Shown: positions 1 through 13,956 of the stretch, piece by piece
Layout of the letters: every line of letters starts with the position of its first letter
Position numbering within the stretch: position 1 is the stretch's first letter
Translations under genes and position numbers: made by a program
DNA from: Pomphorhynchus laevis
Lineage: Eukaryota > Acanthocephala > Palaeacanthocephala > Echinorhynchida > Pomphorhynchidae
NCBI GenBank assembly: GCA_012934845.2
Contig: WNNJ02001593.1
Span: 62,001 to 126,000, forward strand
Direction: 5' to 3'
DNA: 64,000 nt
The notes under the pieces: model-generated
The model's database searches: none
The model's input: the letters and a program-made list of their open reading frames with translations, nothing else
What the model was told of the DNA's origin: nothing

Positions 1-1701
1 AGCGGCTTGGAAGGGAGGAAACAAGTTAGAGGAAAAGAGATATGTATTAACTTGCTTGAGAACGAGACGCTCAAGGAGTTTAGAGAGGGTTGGGAGAAGT
101 GAGATTGGACGGTACGAAGATAGTAGTGAGGAGTCGAGAGATTGCTTTTTGATGAGAGGACGAACAGTGGCGCATTTCCAGATGGAAGGAAATGTACGGC
201 TACGGATGGACGAGTTGAACAATGTGGTTAGGAAGGGTAAGATAAAGGAGCAGATATTTTTAAGTAAGTGAGTGGGAATTGGGTCAGAAGGAGAGGTTTT
301 ATTAGGTAATGACAGCAGAACCGAAGAAACTTCATCAGACGAAACGGGAAGAAGGTGGAATAGTTCTGGGAGGGAAGTATTTGAAGAGAATAGTGGGTAC
401 AAGGGGGCTGCGGGTAGTAGGGAAAGTAGATAAGATAGCTTAGTTAATAGATAAGAAGAAAATTCATCAGGATTTATATTACAAGGGGTAGATGATCGTG
501 AAAGAATTGAGTTTAAGATTTTCCAATGAGATTTCGAGTTGGAAGATGACTCGAGTTGATTTCGCCAAAAGAGAGTACGTTTAGTACGTATAAGAATGAG
601 ATGTGAACGGCGTTGAGAAAAGTAGGAATCACGAAGATTTGGAGGGAGTGAGTTGGGTGAACGTTTAAGAAAGCGTTTATACATACGAAAAGAGTGACGG
701 AGTCGACGCTTAGAAAGACTACAGTCAGAATCGAACCAGGGAGCATGGCGCAAGCGCTGGGAACGTCGAAGTCGACTAGGTAGAAGGTTATTGAGGATCG
801 ACGTAAGTTCAGAATCAAACAGAATGCAGAGATCATCGGGAGAGAGATAGTTAAGAGGAAGTGAAAAGAGTGAAGAATTGAGTAAGGCTGTGCAGAGAAT
901 AGGGATATCGAGAAGCTTCCAGGGTCGACTTGGTGTAGATAATGGTAAAGGCGGAGAAGGAGGATGGGGACGAGTAAGAGTAAGAGTGACAAGGAAATGA
1001 TCGGACAAACCAGGATCAGTAATTGACAAGGAGGTATAGTCATTGAAGCAGTTAGGAACAGCAATGATGTCGAGAGCACCGCCGAGAATATGAGTTGGGC
1101 TTGTTGAAAGTAATTTATAGTTAAAATCAGAAAAAAGATTAGTTAAAGTGATAGAGTCAGAGTCAGCCGGGCGATCAAGACGAATGTTAAAGTCACCGAG
1201 AACAAAAGAAGGAGTATAAGACAATGAACAGTGAGACATTAGATCTGCAAGGTCGTTAAAGAAGATACGTGATGGGGCAACTGAACCTGGACGGTATACA
1301 ATCACAAGTTCCAGAGGGAAAGGCGTTGATAATCTGCATATGAGTAATTCGAACGAGGTGTAACGGATGTTAACGTTGATTTTACGTAAAGACATTGGGT
1401 GACGAGCAATGGCAACAATACCGCCATGGTTAGACGCAGTAGATGTATGAGATGTAATTTGACGAGCTGATTCAACTAGAGAACAACCAGAGCGACATAG
1501 ACGACGAATAGCAAGATCGTTGGAGTCAGTGTGCCAGGATTCGGTAATGCAGAGAATATCGATAGATAATTGATCGAAGATATCGAGAAGCATATCAGCT
1601 TTATGAAGAATGGAGCGAGTATTGAATAGACTAAGACGAAAAGTATGCTTAGGAGCGAGATCGACTAGCGAAGAAGACAAGGGGGAGAGATGGGACGCCA
1701 T
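1..1701 (-). CDS. L2-type ORF2: EEP endonuclease and start of reverse transcriptase (partial)
   Basis: ORF2 nicks target DNA and reverse-transcribes the element RNA at the nick. The ATG at 1701 opens a frame of 567 codons with no stop to the window edge. Residues about 20-230 are the endonuclease/exonuclease/phosphatase domain, with TRSIL, CITESWH, SNHGGIVAIARHP, VIVYRPGS, LGDFNIRLD and, at its end, GLSDHFLVT. A linker with APWFDSDC and KRRLRHSFR follows. RT begins near residue 460, with SPSDPIPTHLLKNI, then YRPISLLPTLSKLLERL, and is cut just before the catalytic Asp. The start lies inside ORF1, 37 nt before its stop, in the -1 frame. Confidence 0.85.
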   Translation of the reverse strand, partial: MASHLSPLSSSLVDLAPKHTFRLSLFNTRSILHKADMLLDIFDQLSIDILCITESWHTDSNDLAIRRLCRSGCSLVESARQITSHTSTASNHGGIVAIARHPMSLRKINVNIRYTSFELLICRLSTPFPLELVIVYRPGSVAPSRIFFNDLADLMSHCSLSYTPSFVLGDFNIRLDRPADSDSITLTNLFSDFNYKLLSTSPTHILGGALDIIAVPNCFNDYTSLSITDPGLSDHFLVTLTLTRPHPPSPPLPLSTPSRPWKLLDIPILCTALLNSSLFSLPLNYLSPDDLCILFDSELTSILNNLLPSRLRRSQRLRHAPWFDSDCSLSKRRLRHSFRMYKRFLKRSPNSLPPNLRDSYFSQRRSHLILIRTKRTLFWRNQLESSSNSKSHWKILNSILSRSSTPCNINPDEFSSYLLTKLSYLLSLLPAAPLYPLFSSNTSLPELFHLLPVSSDEVSSVLLSLPNKTSPSDPIPTHLLKNICSFILPFLTTLFNSSIRSRTFPSIWKCATVRPLIKKQSLDSSLLSSYRPISLLPTLSKLLERLVLKQVNTYLFSSNLFPPFQAA

Positions 1702-2990
1702 CGAATTTTTGGCCTTGTGTGAAGAACGTGAAAATTTCCGTTGATTTTACGTATAGATAAGGATGACTCGCCGTTTGTTTCACGTCGATGTTTTTCAATG
1801 CGAGCTAAATTGAGCTGGGCAATATCAGAAGGGGAGCGGTCAGGAAAGATACGGCAAGTAGATGAAGTGGTAAGAAGTTTAAAACGTTGGGAGAGTACCG
1901 AAGAGGCATGTGAACTATGTCGGAAAACGATTTTTAAGAGTGGAGGACTGAGATGATTTGATTTAGTGGATTTGTTTAAACGAATAAAGGATACAGGAGC
2001 GATATTATTGAAGAGTGATGGGTTATCATCAGGAAGAATGGTTGCTAGGATAGACCTGAAAGCAGATACATCATCATCGAGGCGAGATTGTGGAGAAGCA
2101 GATTCGGAAAGCTTTAAGTTTGATATGATTATACAGCGATCGCGCGAAGGAAAACGATTTCGTGGAAGTGGTGGACGGACAGAGCTGGTTGGAGTCGAGG
2201 TAGATGAGCAGATAGAAGTGGAAATGACAGGGGTGCTTGATAAAGAATTAATATTGGTTGGAGCAAGTGTGACAGGAGCGGGGTGTTGAATCGGTTGATC
2301 AGAGATGTGACTGGATATGATTTTAAATGAAGGATGTAACTTATTGGGAAGTGTTACGTGGGAGGTAGAGTAAGGAGAATTAAAATAGGTTGGGGCATGA
2401 GTGACAGGAATGGAGTGTTGAATTAGTTGATCGGAAATGTTACTGGAAATGATTTTGATGGAAGGGTGTAAATTATTGAGAGGTGATACAGGGGGGGTCG
2501 AGTAAGGAGTTCGTGAGGAGAATAAAGAAGTTTGAGATTTATTTAGATTGGGGGAGGAATAGGAAAGAGGAGGTACGAGATGAAAAGCTTTGCCGTTAGC
2601 ATTGTTAGAATGAGAAAGATTAATGGAAGTTTGGTACGTAGTTGAACGAGGAGTGTGTGAGAGAGTAGGTTCAATAATGGGATTATATGATGCGAAGTCA
2701 GGTGTTGATGCGAGGGAAACATCTAAAACAGCATTGGTCTGAGTGGTAGTGTGTGATACAGGAGTAGATGAGCAGGATAACTGTAGTAGTCGTACTGATG
2801 TACAAAAACCGCAAGTGAAATGTTTAAGTTTATACACTGAGTGGTCGGATATTTTAACACGAACAAGTGTCCATACATCGCAATCTTTGGAATCGCATCC
2901 AACTTCAAAGCTGGTATAACCATCATTGCATTTAGATGTGGAAGATTGTTGATCAGGAACAGGGATCTGAGATCGCGCTTTTTTAGGCAT
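1665..2990 (-). CDS. L2-type ORF1 protein, zinc-finger-like N-terminus, 441 aa
   Basis: ORF1 proteins of this kind bind element RNA. Near residues 27-65 sits a Cys pattern, GCDSKDC then FTCGFC, reminiscent of a PHD or treble-clef finger. A long Ser/Thr/Pro-rich low-complexity region follows (about 70-280). The C-terminal third (about 285-441) is better ordered: RCIIISNLKLSES, SRLDDDVSAFRSIL, FIRLNKS, LLKIVFRHSSHASSVL, and ends in RPKIRWRPIS. That C-terminal block also occurs in the CR1-like ORF1s at 15000 and 32600, so it looks like a shared nucleic-acid-binding domain. The protein starts with ATG at 2990 and is intact. Confidence 0.8.
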   Translation of the reverse strand: MPKKARSQIPVPDQQSSTSKCNDGYTSFEVGCDSKDCDVWTLVRVKISDHSVYKLKHFTCGFCTSVRLLQLSCSSTPVSHTTTQTNAVLDVSLASTPDFASYNPIIEPTLSHTPRSTTYQTSINLSHSNNANGKAFHLVPPLSYSSPNLNKSQTSLFSSRTPYSTPPVSPLNNLHPSIKIISSNISDQLIQHSIPVTHAPTYFNSPYSTSHVTLPNKLHPSFKIISSHISDQPIQHPAPVTLAPTNINSLSSTPVISTSICSSTSTPTSSVRPPLPRNRFPSRDRCIIISNLKLSESASPQSRLDDDVSAFRSILATILPDDNPSLFNNIAPVSFIRLNKSTKSNHLSPPLLKIVFRHSSHASSVLSQRFKLLTTSSTCRIFPDRSPSDIAQLNLARIEKHRRETNGESSLSIRKINGNFHVLHTRPKIRWRPISPPCLLR

Positions 2991-3036
2991 AACCTTTTAT
3001 CGATAGATTGAGCTCAATCCGCGAGCGTAGCGAGCG

Positions 3037-3192
3037 GAACTGACAGGAATAATCTGGAACTGACAGGAATAATCTGGAACTGACAGGAATAATCTGGAAC
3101 TGACAGGAATAATCTGGAACTGACAGGAATAATCTGGAACTGACAGGAATAATCTGGAACTGACAGGAATAATCTGGAACTGACAGGAATAA
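3037..3192. repeat. 20-bp minisatellite, about 8 units
   Basis: The unit GAACTGACAGGAATAATCTG is repeated seven times exactly, plus a partial eighth. It lies between the 5' end of the L2-type copy (minus) and a PLE fragment, where other LINEs in this window also carry 5' tandem arrays. Confidence 0.95.
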
Positions 3193-3404
3193 TTGTAAGT
3201 AGTTTATTAAGCAGCCAAGAAAGTTCAAACCCATTATATGTCTTGCCCATTATATTGCTTATTGCCTCCAAAGCACTTTCTGTAGGTATACTTGTATACA
3301 GACTTTGGATGTCTGCTGTAATCAAAATACTATTCATTGGCCATTTAAGCCTTTCCTCTTCAAAGCGGCAAAAACAGGAAATGAAGACCGAGAGCAAATC
3401 TAAT

Positions 3405-3498
<94 letters not shown>

Positions 3499-3584
3499 CT
3501 TTGAATTCTGGTTTAACACTTTCATTGAAAATATTTGGTGAGTCTTCGAATGACCCCAGAGCGCGGTTCAACCACAATTTACAA

Positions 3585-3587
<3 letters not shown>
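3193..3587 (-). pseudogene. Penelope-like RT fragment interrupted by (TA)n
   Basis: Read on the minus strand, 3587-3498 gives [13 protein letters not shown] and 3400-3193 gives [21 protein letters not shown], which parallels DIEALYTSIP of the PLE RT at 5900. The two parts are separated by a (TA)n tract that happens to read as Ile-Tyr repeats. It is a short relic of the Penelope RT domain, broken and not functional. Confidence 0.65.
3405..3497. repeat. (TA)n microsatellite, about 45 units
   Basis: An uninterrupted TA dinucleotide run inside a PLE RT fragment. Confidence 0.97.

Positions 3588-3667
<80 letters not shown>
3586..3667. repeat. (TA)n microsatellite
   Basis: An uninterrupted TA run that separates the PLE fragment from the 295-bp hammerhead repeats. 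Confidence 0.97.
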
Positions 3668-3669
<2 letters not shown>

Positions 3670-3942
3670 CAGAAACCGGTCTAGGGATTTGATTGATGAT
3701 GGACTGTGATGGTTTCCAATACCCAGTTTTGTCCGTTTCCCCCGTTTACTAATTAGTAACAACTATAATGCCGTATCGCTCTGCGATCCGGGGGCAGGCT
3801 TCAAAAATATTTACATAATAGTATACTGCCGAATCACTTTTGTGATCGCCTGTGGACTTGAAGGTCGTGTTGTAATAATCATCCTTGTGATGAACCCTTC
3901 TAAACTGTGGTGGAGGATCTCTGAACACTCTTAAAATCTGGA

Positions 3943-3982
3943 CCCTACTGATGAAGCTCAATAAGCAGAAACCGGTCTAGGG
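3943..3982 (+). ncRNA. Type I hammerhead ribozyme, first junction
   Basis: The core is CTGATGA at 3948-3954 and GAAA at 3968-3971, with the predicted cut after the C of GGTC at 3977. Stem I pairs CCCTA (3943-3947) with TAGGG (3978-3982). Stem II is a short GCT/AGC helix with loop CAATA. Stem III is only ACC/GGT with no loop. ACCGGT is self-complementary, so a stable stem III needs two RNA copies, as reported for PLE hammerheads. Confidence 0.85.
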
Positions 3983-4235
3983 ATTTGATTGATGATGGAC
4001 TGTGATGGTTTCCAATACCCAGTTTTGTCCGTTTCCCCCGTTTACTAATTAGTAACAACTATAATGCCGTATCGCTCTGCGATCCGGGGGCAGGCTTCAA
4101 AAATATTTACATAATAGTATACTGCCGAATCACTTTTGTGATCGCTCGTGGACTTGAAGGTGTTGTAATAATCATCCTTGTGATGAACCCTTCTAAACTG
4201 TGGTGGAGGATCTCTGAACACTCTTGAAATCTGGA

Positions 4236-4275
4236 CCCTACTGATGAAGTTCAATAAGCAGAAACCGGTCTAGGT
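4236..4275 (+). ncRNA. Type I hammerhead ribozyme, second junction
   Basis: CTGATGA at 4241-4247, GAAA at 4261-4264, GGTC ending at 4270. Stem I keeps CCTA/TAGG. Stem II differs from the first copy by one base, giving a wobble pair (GTT/AGC), so the fold is kept. Stem III is again the palindrome ACCGGT. Confidence 0.8.
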
Positions 4276-4447
4276 ATTTGATTGATGATGGACTGTGATG
4301 GTTTCCAATACCCAGTTTTGTCCGTTTCCCCCGTTTACTAATTAGTAACAACTATATATATAAATTGTTATTGCGAAAAAATCGCTATATATATTTAAAC
4401 AATTTAATTATTAAGCAACAGAGATAATGAATGATTTTTAAAAGAAA

Positions 4448-4480
4448 AACTAGTTCGGCTGGTGCCTTCTTCAGTTACTA
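4448..4480 (-). ncRNA. Hammerhead-like relic downstream of PLE endonuclease
   Basis: On the minus strand: CTGAAGA (plus 4468-4474), then a GGC-ACCA-GCC hairpin, then GAAC. This has the CTGANGA box and stem II of a PLE hammerhead, but the second box reads GAAC rather than GAAA, so it is probably inactive. It sits just 3' of the PLE coding region, where PLE ribozymes are expected. Confidence 0.55.
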
Positions 4481-4546
4481 GAGTTACTACCATTTCCACG
4501 CACTTTGATTTTTATTTTTATACCACGTTTCTGGGACGGAAGAATT

Positions 4547-7031
4547 TTACATTGATTTTACAAAGTTAACTGCTTTTTTTAATGATCCTTTTAGTTCAGA
4601 CATAAGTTGCGCTGTCCAATACAGTTCTTTTCGTCTCCTTTCCTTTATATCCAATAATTCATCTTCAATAATTGTTAATCTGAATTTATGGTCTGGATTG
4701 TCTTGAATATGTGTCACCGCGGCATCACAGCTTTGCTTCTTTGTTTTTATCTGCGAGTGTCTAAGATTCATGCGCTTGTGCATTTGTTCAGATGTTTACC
4801 CAACATACTGTCTTGCGCATTCATTACACGTCAAAAGATATACGACGTTTCTTGACTTGCAGTTAAGCTTACCGCTCACTGTGTATAGGGAATTTGATTT
4901 TGTACTTTTGAAGACTTTTGTCTCATTTATATCAGGACAAGTTTTGCAGCGCTTGTCTCCACAGGGTCTGCAATAATGTTCTTTGCGCAATAGCATTGAG
5001 CTGGTACATCTCGATCTTACTAATATATTACGAATTTTAATATTGCTAGAGAGCGCTATGCGAACGTTCGCTCTATTACCGAATTCTGAAATGGTGGAGG
5101 CAAGTGTTCGTTCCATATCGTATTTTACACGGTACAAGGCTTGATGGAATTCAAAGCTAACCCAGCTAGCATTATTCGTGTTGTCTTTTATTCGAGCTTT
5201 AATGAATTCATTCCTATTTTTAGATATGACTCTCAATTGCCACCTGTATCTGACGTCTTTTATAACCGCGCTGTTTGAAATACCCTCTAATATTATCAAC
5301 TTCCTTATAGAATTCTGATTCCTTAGAGCATAACCTTCTCGCTCTCACTATTTCATTATATATAATATTTCGTTTAATTTGCGGGGCATGATGGCTAGAC
5401 GCATGCAAGTATGCCGGCTTCCAAGTCTGTTTCCGGTATAACCTTGTATGAAGATTGTTGTTTTCCTTTTCTTTATATATTTCGACATCCAAAAACTTAA
5501 CAGAGTCACCCGATAAGCTCTCGACCTTGAAATGCAACGGACCCAGTGCATTCAGGTCATCAACTGTCTCTAATAATGACTCATTTGTTCCATTCCACAG
5601 TAAAAATATATCGTCTATGTACCTTACATAAGTTAATGGTCGAATTTCCCTATTTTCGAAAAACGTTTCTTCGATAGCGGCCACATACAACACGGCAAAG
5701 AGTGGTGCTACTGGTGTTCCCATAGCACAACCAATTTTCTGTTTGTATATAATATCGTTAAACTCGAAATAGTTGTTGTTAAGAACAGTAGACAGTAATC
5801 GTGTTAATTCTTCAATCATACAATCACTAAAGCTGCATTTTCTTAAATATAGCCCTACTTTCGTAATGCCATCCTCGATCGGAATACTTGTATACAAAGC
5901 TTCAATGTCCATCGTCATCATTATGGTGTTAGTGCTTAGCGATGAATTAATTTCTTCTAATTTATTTATAAAGTCAGTAGTGATAGATATGTATGACGAA
6001 ACATATTTTAATGCCGGTTTAAGCAATGTGGTGAGATACTTGGAAAGTCGTTCTGTTGCTGTACCGTTGTTACTCACTATTGGCCGGCCTGGACATGGAC
6101 TTATTTCTTTGTGTTTTAGGAAGCATATAAAATCTTCCTGCTTTTGCATTTTCGTTTTCGGAAACCAATCTCTTTTTTATATGTTCATCACTGATGGCTT
6201 CAATAATACACTGATTAACAACACTCCTTACCTGTTTGATTGAATTCGGTTCAGCTATTTCATACGCGTCACTGGATAGTTGTCGGTGTGCCTCGGCCAC
6301 GTAGTCTTCTGCGTTCCATACTACTGCTTCACCACTTTTATCGGCCTTCTTTATAACAATGCTGCTATCGTGTTTTAAAGCATTGATCGTAGTATTGATT
6401 AACTTTTGATGTTTTGTAAAAGCAATTTTGTTGGGTGGAATTTTAAGGTACTTTCTAACATTCTCGTTCGTTGTGAAGTGTTTTTTCATTATATAACTCT
6501 CACCATTTTCTTCTGGGAAGGCTACATTAGTGAATCGCTGTATGCTATTGATAAGTCGTAACCTATTAAATTCTGATTCTTGTACCGAGAAGTCCAGTCC
6601 GAAATTCAATACCATTAATTCATTCTGAGAAAGATCTTTCTTCGATAAGTTTGTAACGATAGAGGTTTGCTCGTTGAGATCGAATTGTCTACGCCGGTTC
6701 TTAAACCTTCTGTTAGGATGTATTTCAATTGAGGCTAATTCCCTAGCTAACATATTCTTTCCGAATTGAAAATTGTATTTTTTGGTTTTAGCCTTAATAG
6801 ATATGTCATATACGTTTTTGTCAATTGGGCAATGTAGCGTGTTATGAACATAAACCCAGTATTTTCTTAATGTACGTACCATTGCAATTTCTGCGTTAAA
6901 TATGATATTGTCCCACTTTGCTTGTATTTGTTTGCTGAAGCATTCTGGCACCATACCCATATTAATACACAAATTCTTCTTAATCCGTAACCCCTTGGGT
7001 ATTTTATTACGAAGACTGCATTTTATTACGA

Positions 7032-7033
<2 letters not shown>
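4547..7033 (-). mobile_element. Penelope-like element, RT plus GIY-YIG endonuclease, broken
   Basis: PLEs prime reverse transcription with their own GIY-YIG nuclease and carry no capsid. On the minus strand the parts follow in order. The N-terminal region (7033-6070) has KIPKGLRIKKN, LSQNELMVLNFGL and KKADKSGEAVVW. The RT (about 6150-5300) has PGRPIVSNNG, DIEALYTSIP, QKIGCAMGTPVAPLFA, YIDDIFLLW and VKFLDVEIY. The endonuclease region (about 5250-4547) has a CxxC-rich stretch, then NVVYLLTCNECARQYVG and RRKELYWTAQL. The catalytic YIDD of the RT is present. The coding region lies in several overlapping frames with about three breaks, so this copy is a fossil. Its 5' end stops at a (TA)n tract. 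Confidence 0.88.

Positions 7034-7097
<64 letters not shown>
7034..7097. repeat. (TA)n microsatellite
   Basis: A TA run at the 5' boundary of the main PLE copy. Confidence 0.97.
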
Positions 7098-7104
<7 letters not shown>

Positions 7105-7146
7105 AAAGATTTTCTAATTGAGGAAAGAAGTACTTTTTTTATTATT

Positions 7147-7180
7147 AAAACGTTTCGACTATTGTCTTTATCAGTTAATG
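7147..7180 (-). ncRNA. Hammerhead-like relic 3' of second PLE fragment
   Basis: On the minus strand: CTGATAA, then GAC-AATA-GTC as stem II, then GAAACGTT. Compared with the canonical CTGATGA box, G8 reads A, which should prevent cleavage. The position, just 3' of a PLE endonuclease, matches the relic at 4448. Confidence 0.55.
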
Positions 7181-7238
7181 CACACTCAAACTTCACTGAG
7201 TATCTGACTATGTATAACGATTTCCGCGAAAGAATCTG

Positions 7239-7670
7239 TTACAATTTAAAACAATGCTGCGTGTTTAGTGATTTGTCGCTCACTAATTGTGCTATCCAAT
7301 ATAATTCCTCGTGTTTTCTAAGTCGTGTGTTGTCGAGTCCAGACCGTAATATTGTTGTATTATACCTGTGTCCCTCATTCTCAATTACGTGACTAACCAT
7401 GCCATCGCTCGTATTTTTCTTAATTTTTATGTCAGATCTGCGATTGTTGGCTCGGATGTGCATCTTGTCAGATGTCTCTCCGATGTATTGTTTGTTGCAG
7501 TTTGAACAGCTGGCCAAATAAACATTACCTTTACTTTTGCAATTGTTTACTCCTACAATCCTGTAATCAAGACCAGTATACGAACTGCTAAATGTTTCGG
7601 TGTCCTTCATTTCACGACAGCACTTGCATCTCTTATCGTCACACGCTGTGTTTCGGCCTTTGGGTGTCAC
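7239..7670 (-). pseudogene. Penelope-like GIY-YIG endonuclease fragment, second family
   Basis: A 143-codon open stretch: [39 protein letters not shown]. It aligns by motif with the endonuclease at 4547-5250 but is clearly a different family. RT and N-terminus are missing; the fragment starts at a (TA)n tract. The NVYLASC and QYIG segments are the GIY-YIG core strands in their PLE form. Confidence 0.8.
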
Positions 7671-9893
<2,223 letters not shown>

Positions 9894-9897
9894 TCGG

Positions 9898-12144
<2,247 letters not shown>

Positions 12145-12210
<66 letters not shown>
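12145..12210. repeat. (TA)n microsatellite
   Basis: A TA run at the far edge of the diverged satellite monomer. Confidence 0.97.
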
Positions 12211-12211
<1 letters not shown>

Positions 12212-12212
<1 letters not shown>

Positions 12213-12360
12213 CACCTCCAATCGATCGTTTGCTTAAAGCTCTGTCATCTATGTAATATTTCGAAAAGCGATGTATCCAGTGCGCCCAGAGCAACGGAGC
12301 GTTTACATCGTGTGGCTGTGTTGCCAGGTCTACCGGTTTGAAAATCTTGTCCATTAACAA
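12212..12360 (-). other. Possible Gag-like fossil (LTR retrotransposon), very short
   Basis: About 50 minus-strand codons resemble the start of a Ty3/gypsy-type Gag (a W..W..RF pattern after an acidic or Pro-containing start). It is a small relic without LTRs or a pol region in view. The assignment is weak. Confidence 0.25.
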
Positions 12361-12401
12361 TTGTTTAATAAAGTGTACTAACGGGAGCTTTATTAAACAA
12401 T
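12360..12401. other. Perfect 14-bp inverted repeat
   Basis: ATTGTTTAATAAAG and its exact complement flank a 14-nt spacer. It lies between the Gag-like relic and the start of a truncated LINE. Function unknown. Confidence 0.7.
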
Positions 12402-13690
12402 CTACAAAACATAATAATAAATTAGTGTTCTTAACATATGTCAGTAGATGTTATATTCTTTGACTTAAGTCGGGCATTTTAACGAATACCTCATTTTCTA
12501 TTAAACTACGTATTGATTTCTTACGGCATTCACCTCAGTGTTGTTGGTTGGGTCAGCAATTTCCTCAGTGGTCGTCAATTTTTTGTCCGTATTAGTGAAA
12601 ACCTATATTACCCTAGAAATTTGAATACCGGTGTTCCTCAAGGTACAGTGTTAGGACCTCTCTTATTTACAATTGTCGTTGACTCCTTGTTGCATAAAAT
12701 TAATTGTGGATGTCTTGCGTACGCTGATGATTTGAAAATATTTGCTAAAATTGATTCGTGAGCTGACCGTGTGAAATTTCAGATGGAAGTTAATAAAATT
12801 ATGAATGGAGTTGTTCAACCGGTTTATTGATTAATGTATCAAAATGTGCTTACATGCGCTTTGGAAGGTCTTCACTTATATCTTTATATGTGCTAAGGTT
12901 ACAAGAGATCGAAACAGTTGCGAGTGTTCGGGATTTGGGAATAATTTGGGATCGGACCTTGATAACTAGAGTTGACACTGATCGGAGATGTGCTGAAGCT
13001 ACGAGGAAACTTTACATTATTAAGAATGTTCTTTCACACCTATCACCTTCATGTTTTGGCGTCCTATATAAATATCTATTACGTCCTCATTTAGAATACA
13101 GTATCCAAGCGAATTTTCTTATTTCCAAGGGTAAGGTTAACAGTTTAGAATGTATTCTACGACGTGGTAGCAAATTATGCAATGAAATTTCAAATTTGAG
13201 CTACTCACAACGCCTACTCGCGATTAATGTCAAAAGTGTCCATTACATGTTAATGTACCTAGATTTGTTAGCCATGTACTTTATGATGAAGTGAATTAAC
13301 GGGTATCCACAACAATATGTGATAACAAATAGAAGACGGTGCCACAGTGGACACTCGTTTCATCTAATTAATTGTATACATGGCTCAAGTAACACATCCT
13401 CTCGATTATCCCACAGAGCATTACGAGTTTGGAATGGTCTTCTTTATGATATGGTTACACTGCCCGTGGCTGGTTTTCGAAGGGTTGTTCTTAATTATTG
13501 TAGCATCCCGTGTAATAGGGTATCGCCTTACTTTCAATTTTATTTTATTTTGTTGACTTTATCAATGATTTGTTGTGATCGAGTAAATAACCCTGTGGGT
13601 TAAATTTTGCATTGTAATAATAGGATTTTTTGTTTTTGTTTTTAAAAGAATTTACTTTTTGACAAAAAATAAACATTTAATGTTCAAATA
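12402..13690 (+). pseudogene. CR1-like LINE, 5'-truncated RT 3' half
   Basis: It begins near 12440 at the RT catalytic motif A region (VDVIFFDLSRAF, then an in-frame stop). It continues with GVPQGTVLGPLLF, LAYADDLKIF (catalytic YADD), then SKCAYMRFGRSS, VRDLGIIWD, LLRPHLEYS, and a tail with SHRALRVWNGL. This is the usual C-terminal run of CR1/SR1-type RTs. Frames change near 12760 and 13295, so the copy is dead. The 3' UTR runs to about 13690 without a clear poly(A). Confidence 0.8.
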
Positions 13691-13956
13691 GTAGTTTGAA
13701 CATTTTTAAAAGGAATAGGGACCCAAAGCTGATAACATATCAGTTCCTCATGAATCCTTAATTCTATACATCGTCTGTTATTTATTATTCAATTTATAAA
13801 AATTGACTTTTATTTTAAATTTCAATTTTAACTTGATATATATTAACTTGATACGAGTTTAAACTTTGATAATTAACTACTTACAATAAATAATATACAA
13901 TCTTAAACACACAACAATTCGATTACAACAAGCGAAGCGAGTCGACACAATAAACG

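Larger units (their letters stand above)
1..3036 (-). mobile_element. L2-type LINE, copy A, cut by window edge
   Basis: A minus-strand non-LTR retrotransposon with ORF1 (2990-1665) and ORF2 (1701 to the edge). I read ORF2 codon by codon and found no stop, so this is the best preserved L2-type copy here. Its short 5' leader (about 3036-2991) abuts a 20-bp minisatellite. The two other long copies (36385-39590 minus, 40505-43870 plus) share the ORF1-ORF2 overlap and the EEP and RT wording. Assignment to L2 rests on ORF2 style: TESWH, LGDFNIRLD, PTHILGGALDIIAVP, YRPISLLPTLSKLLERL. The CR1 group is the alternative. Confidence 0.82.
3667..4355 (+). repeat. 295-bp direct repeat with hammerhead ribozymes (retrozyme-like)
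   Basis: Units start at 3667, 3963 and 4257 (spacing 296 and 294 bp); the third is truncated at an AT-rich stretch. The first two are near identical. Each unit boundary carries hammerhead strands, so complete ribozymes form at the two junctions. Small tandem repeats with hammerheads are known as parts of Penelope-like elements and as animal retrozymes. The ribozymes are on the plus strand, whereas the neighbouring PLE ORFs are on the minus strand. The minus-strand ORFs of about 70 codons inside the units match nothing I know. Confidence 0.85.

Noticed and set aside
513-1079. Hydrophobic 188-codon minus-strand ORF
   Set aside because: It is out of frame with the open L2-type ORF2 on the same strand, which has clear EEP motifs.
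3243-3587. ORFs made largely of Ile-Tyr repeats, here and at 7600, 11734 and 12031
   Set aside because: They are translations of (TA)n microsatellites.
12212-12360. A larger LTR retrotransposon around the Gag-like relic
   Set aside because: No terminal repeats, protease, RT or integrase motifs are visible nearby; only a very short fossil can be suggested.
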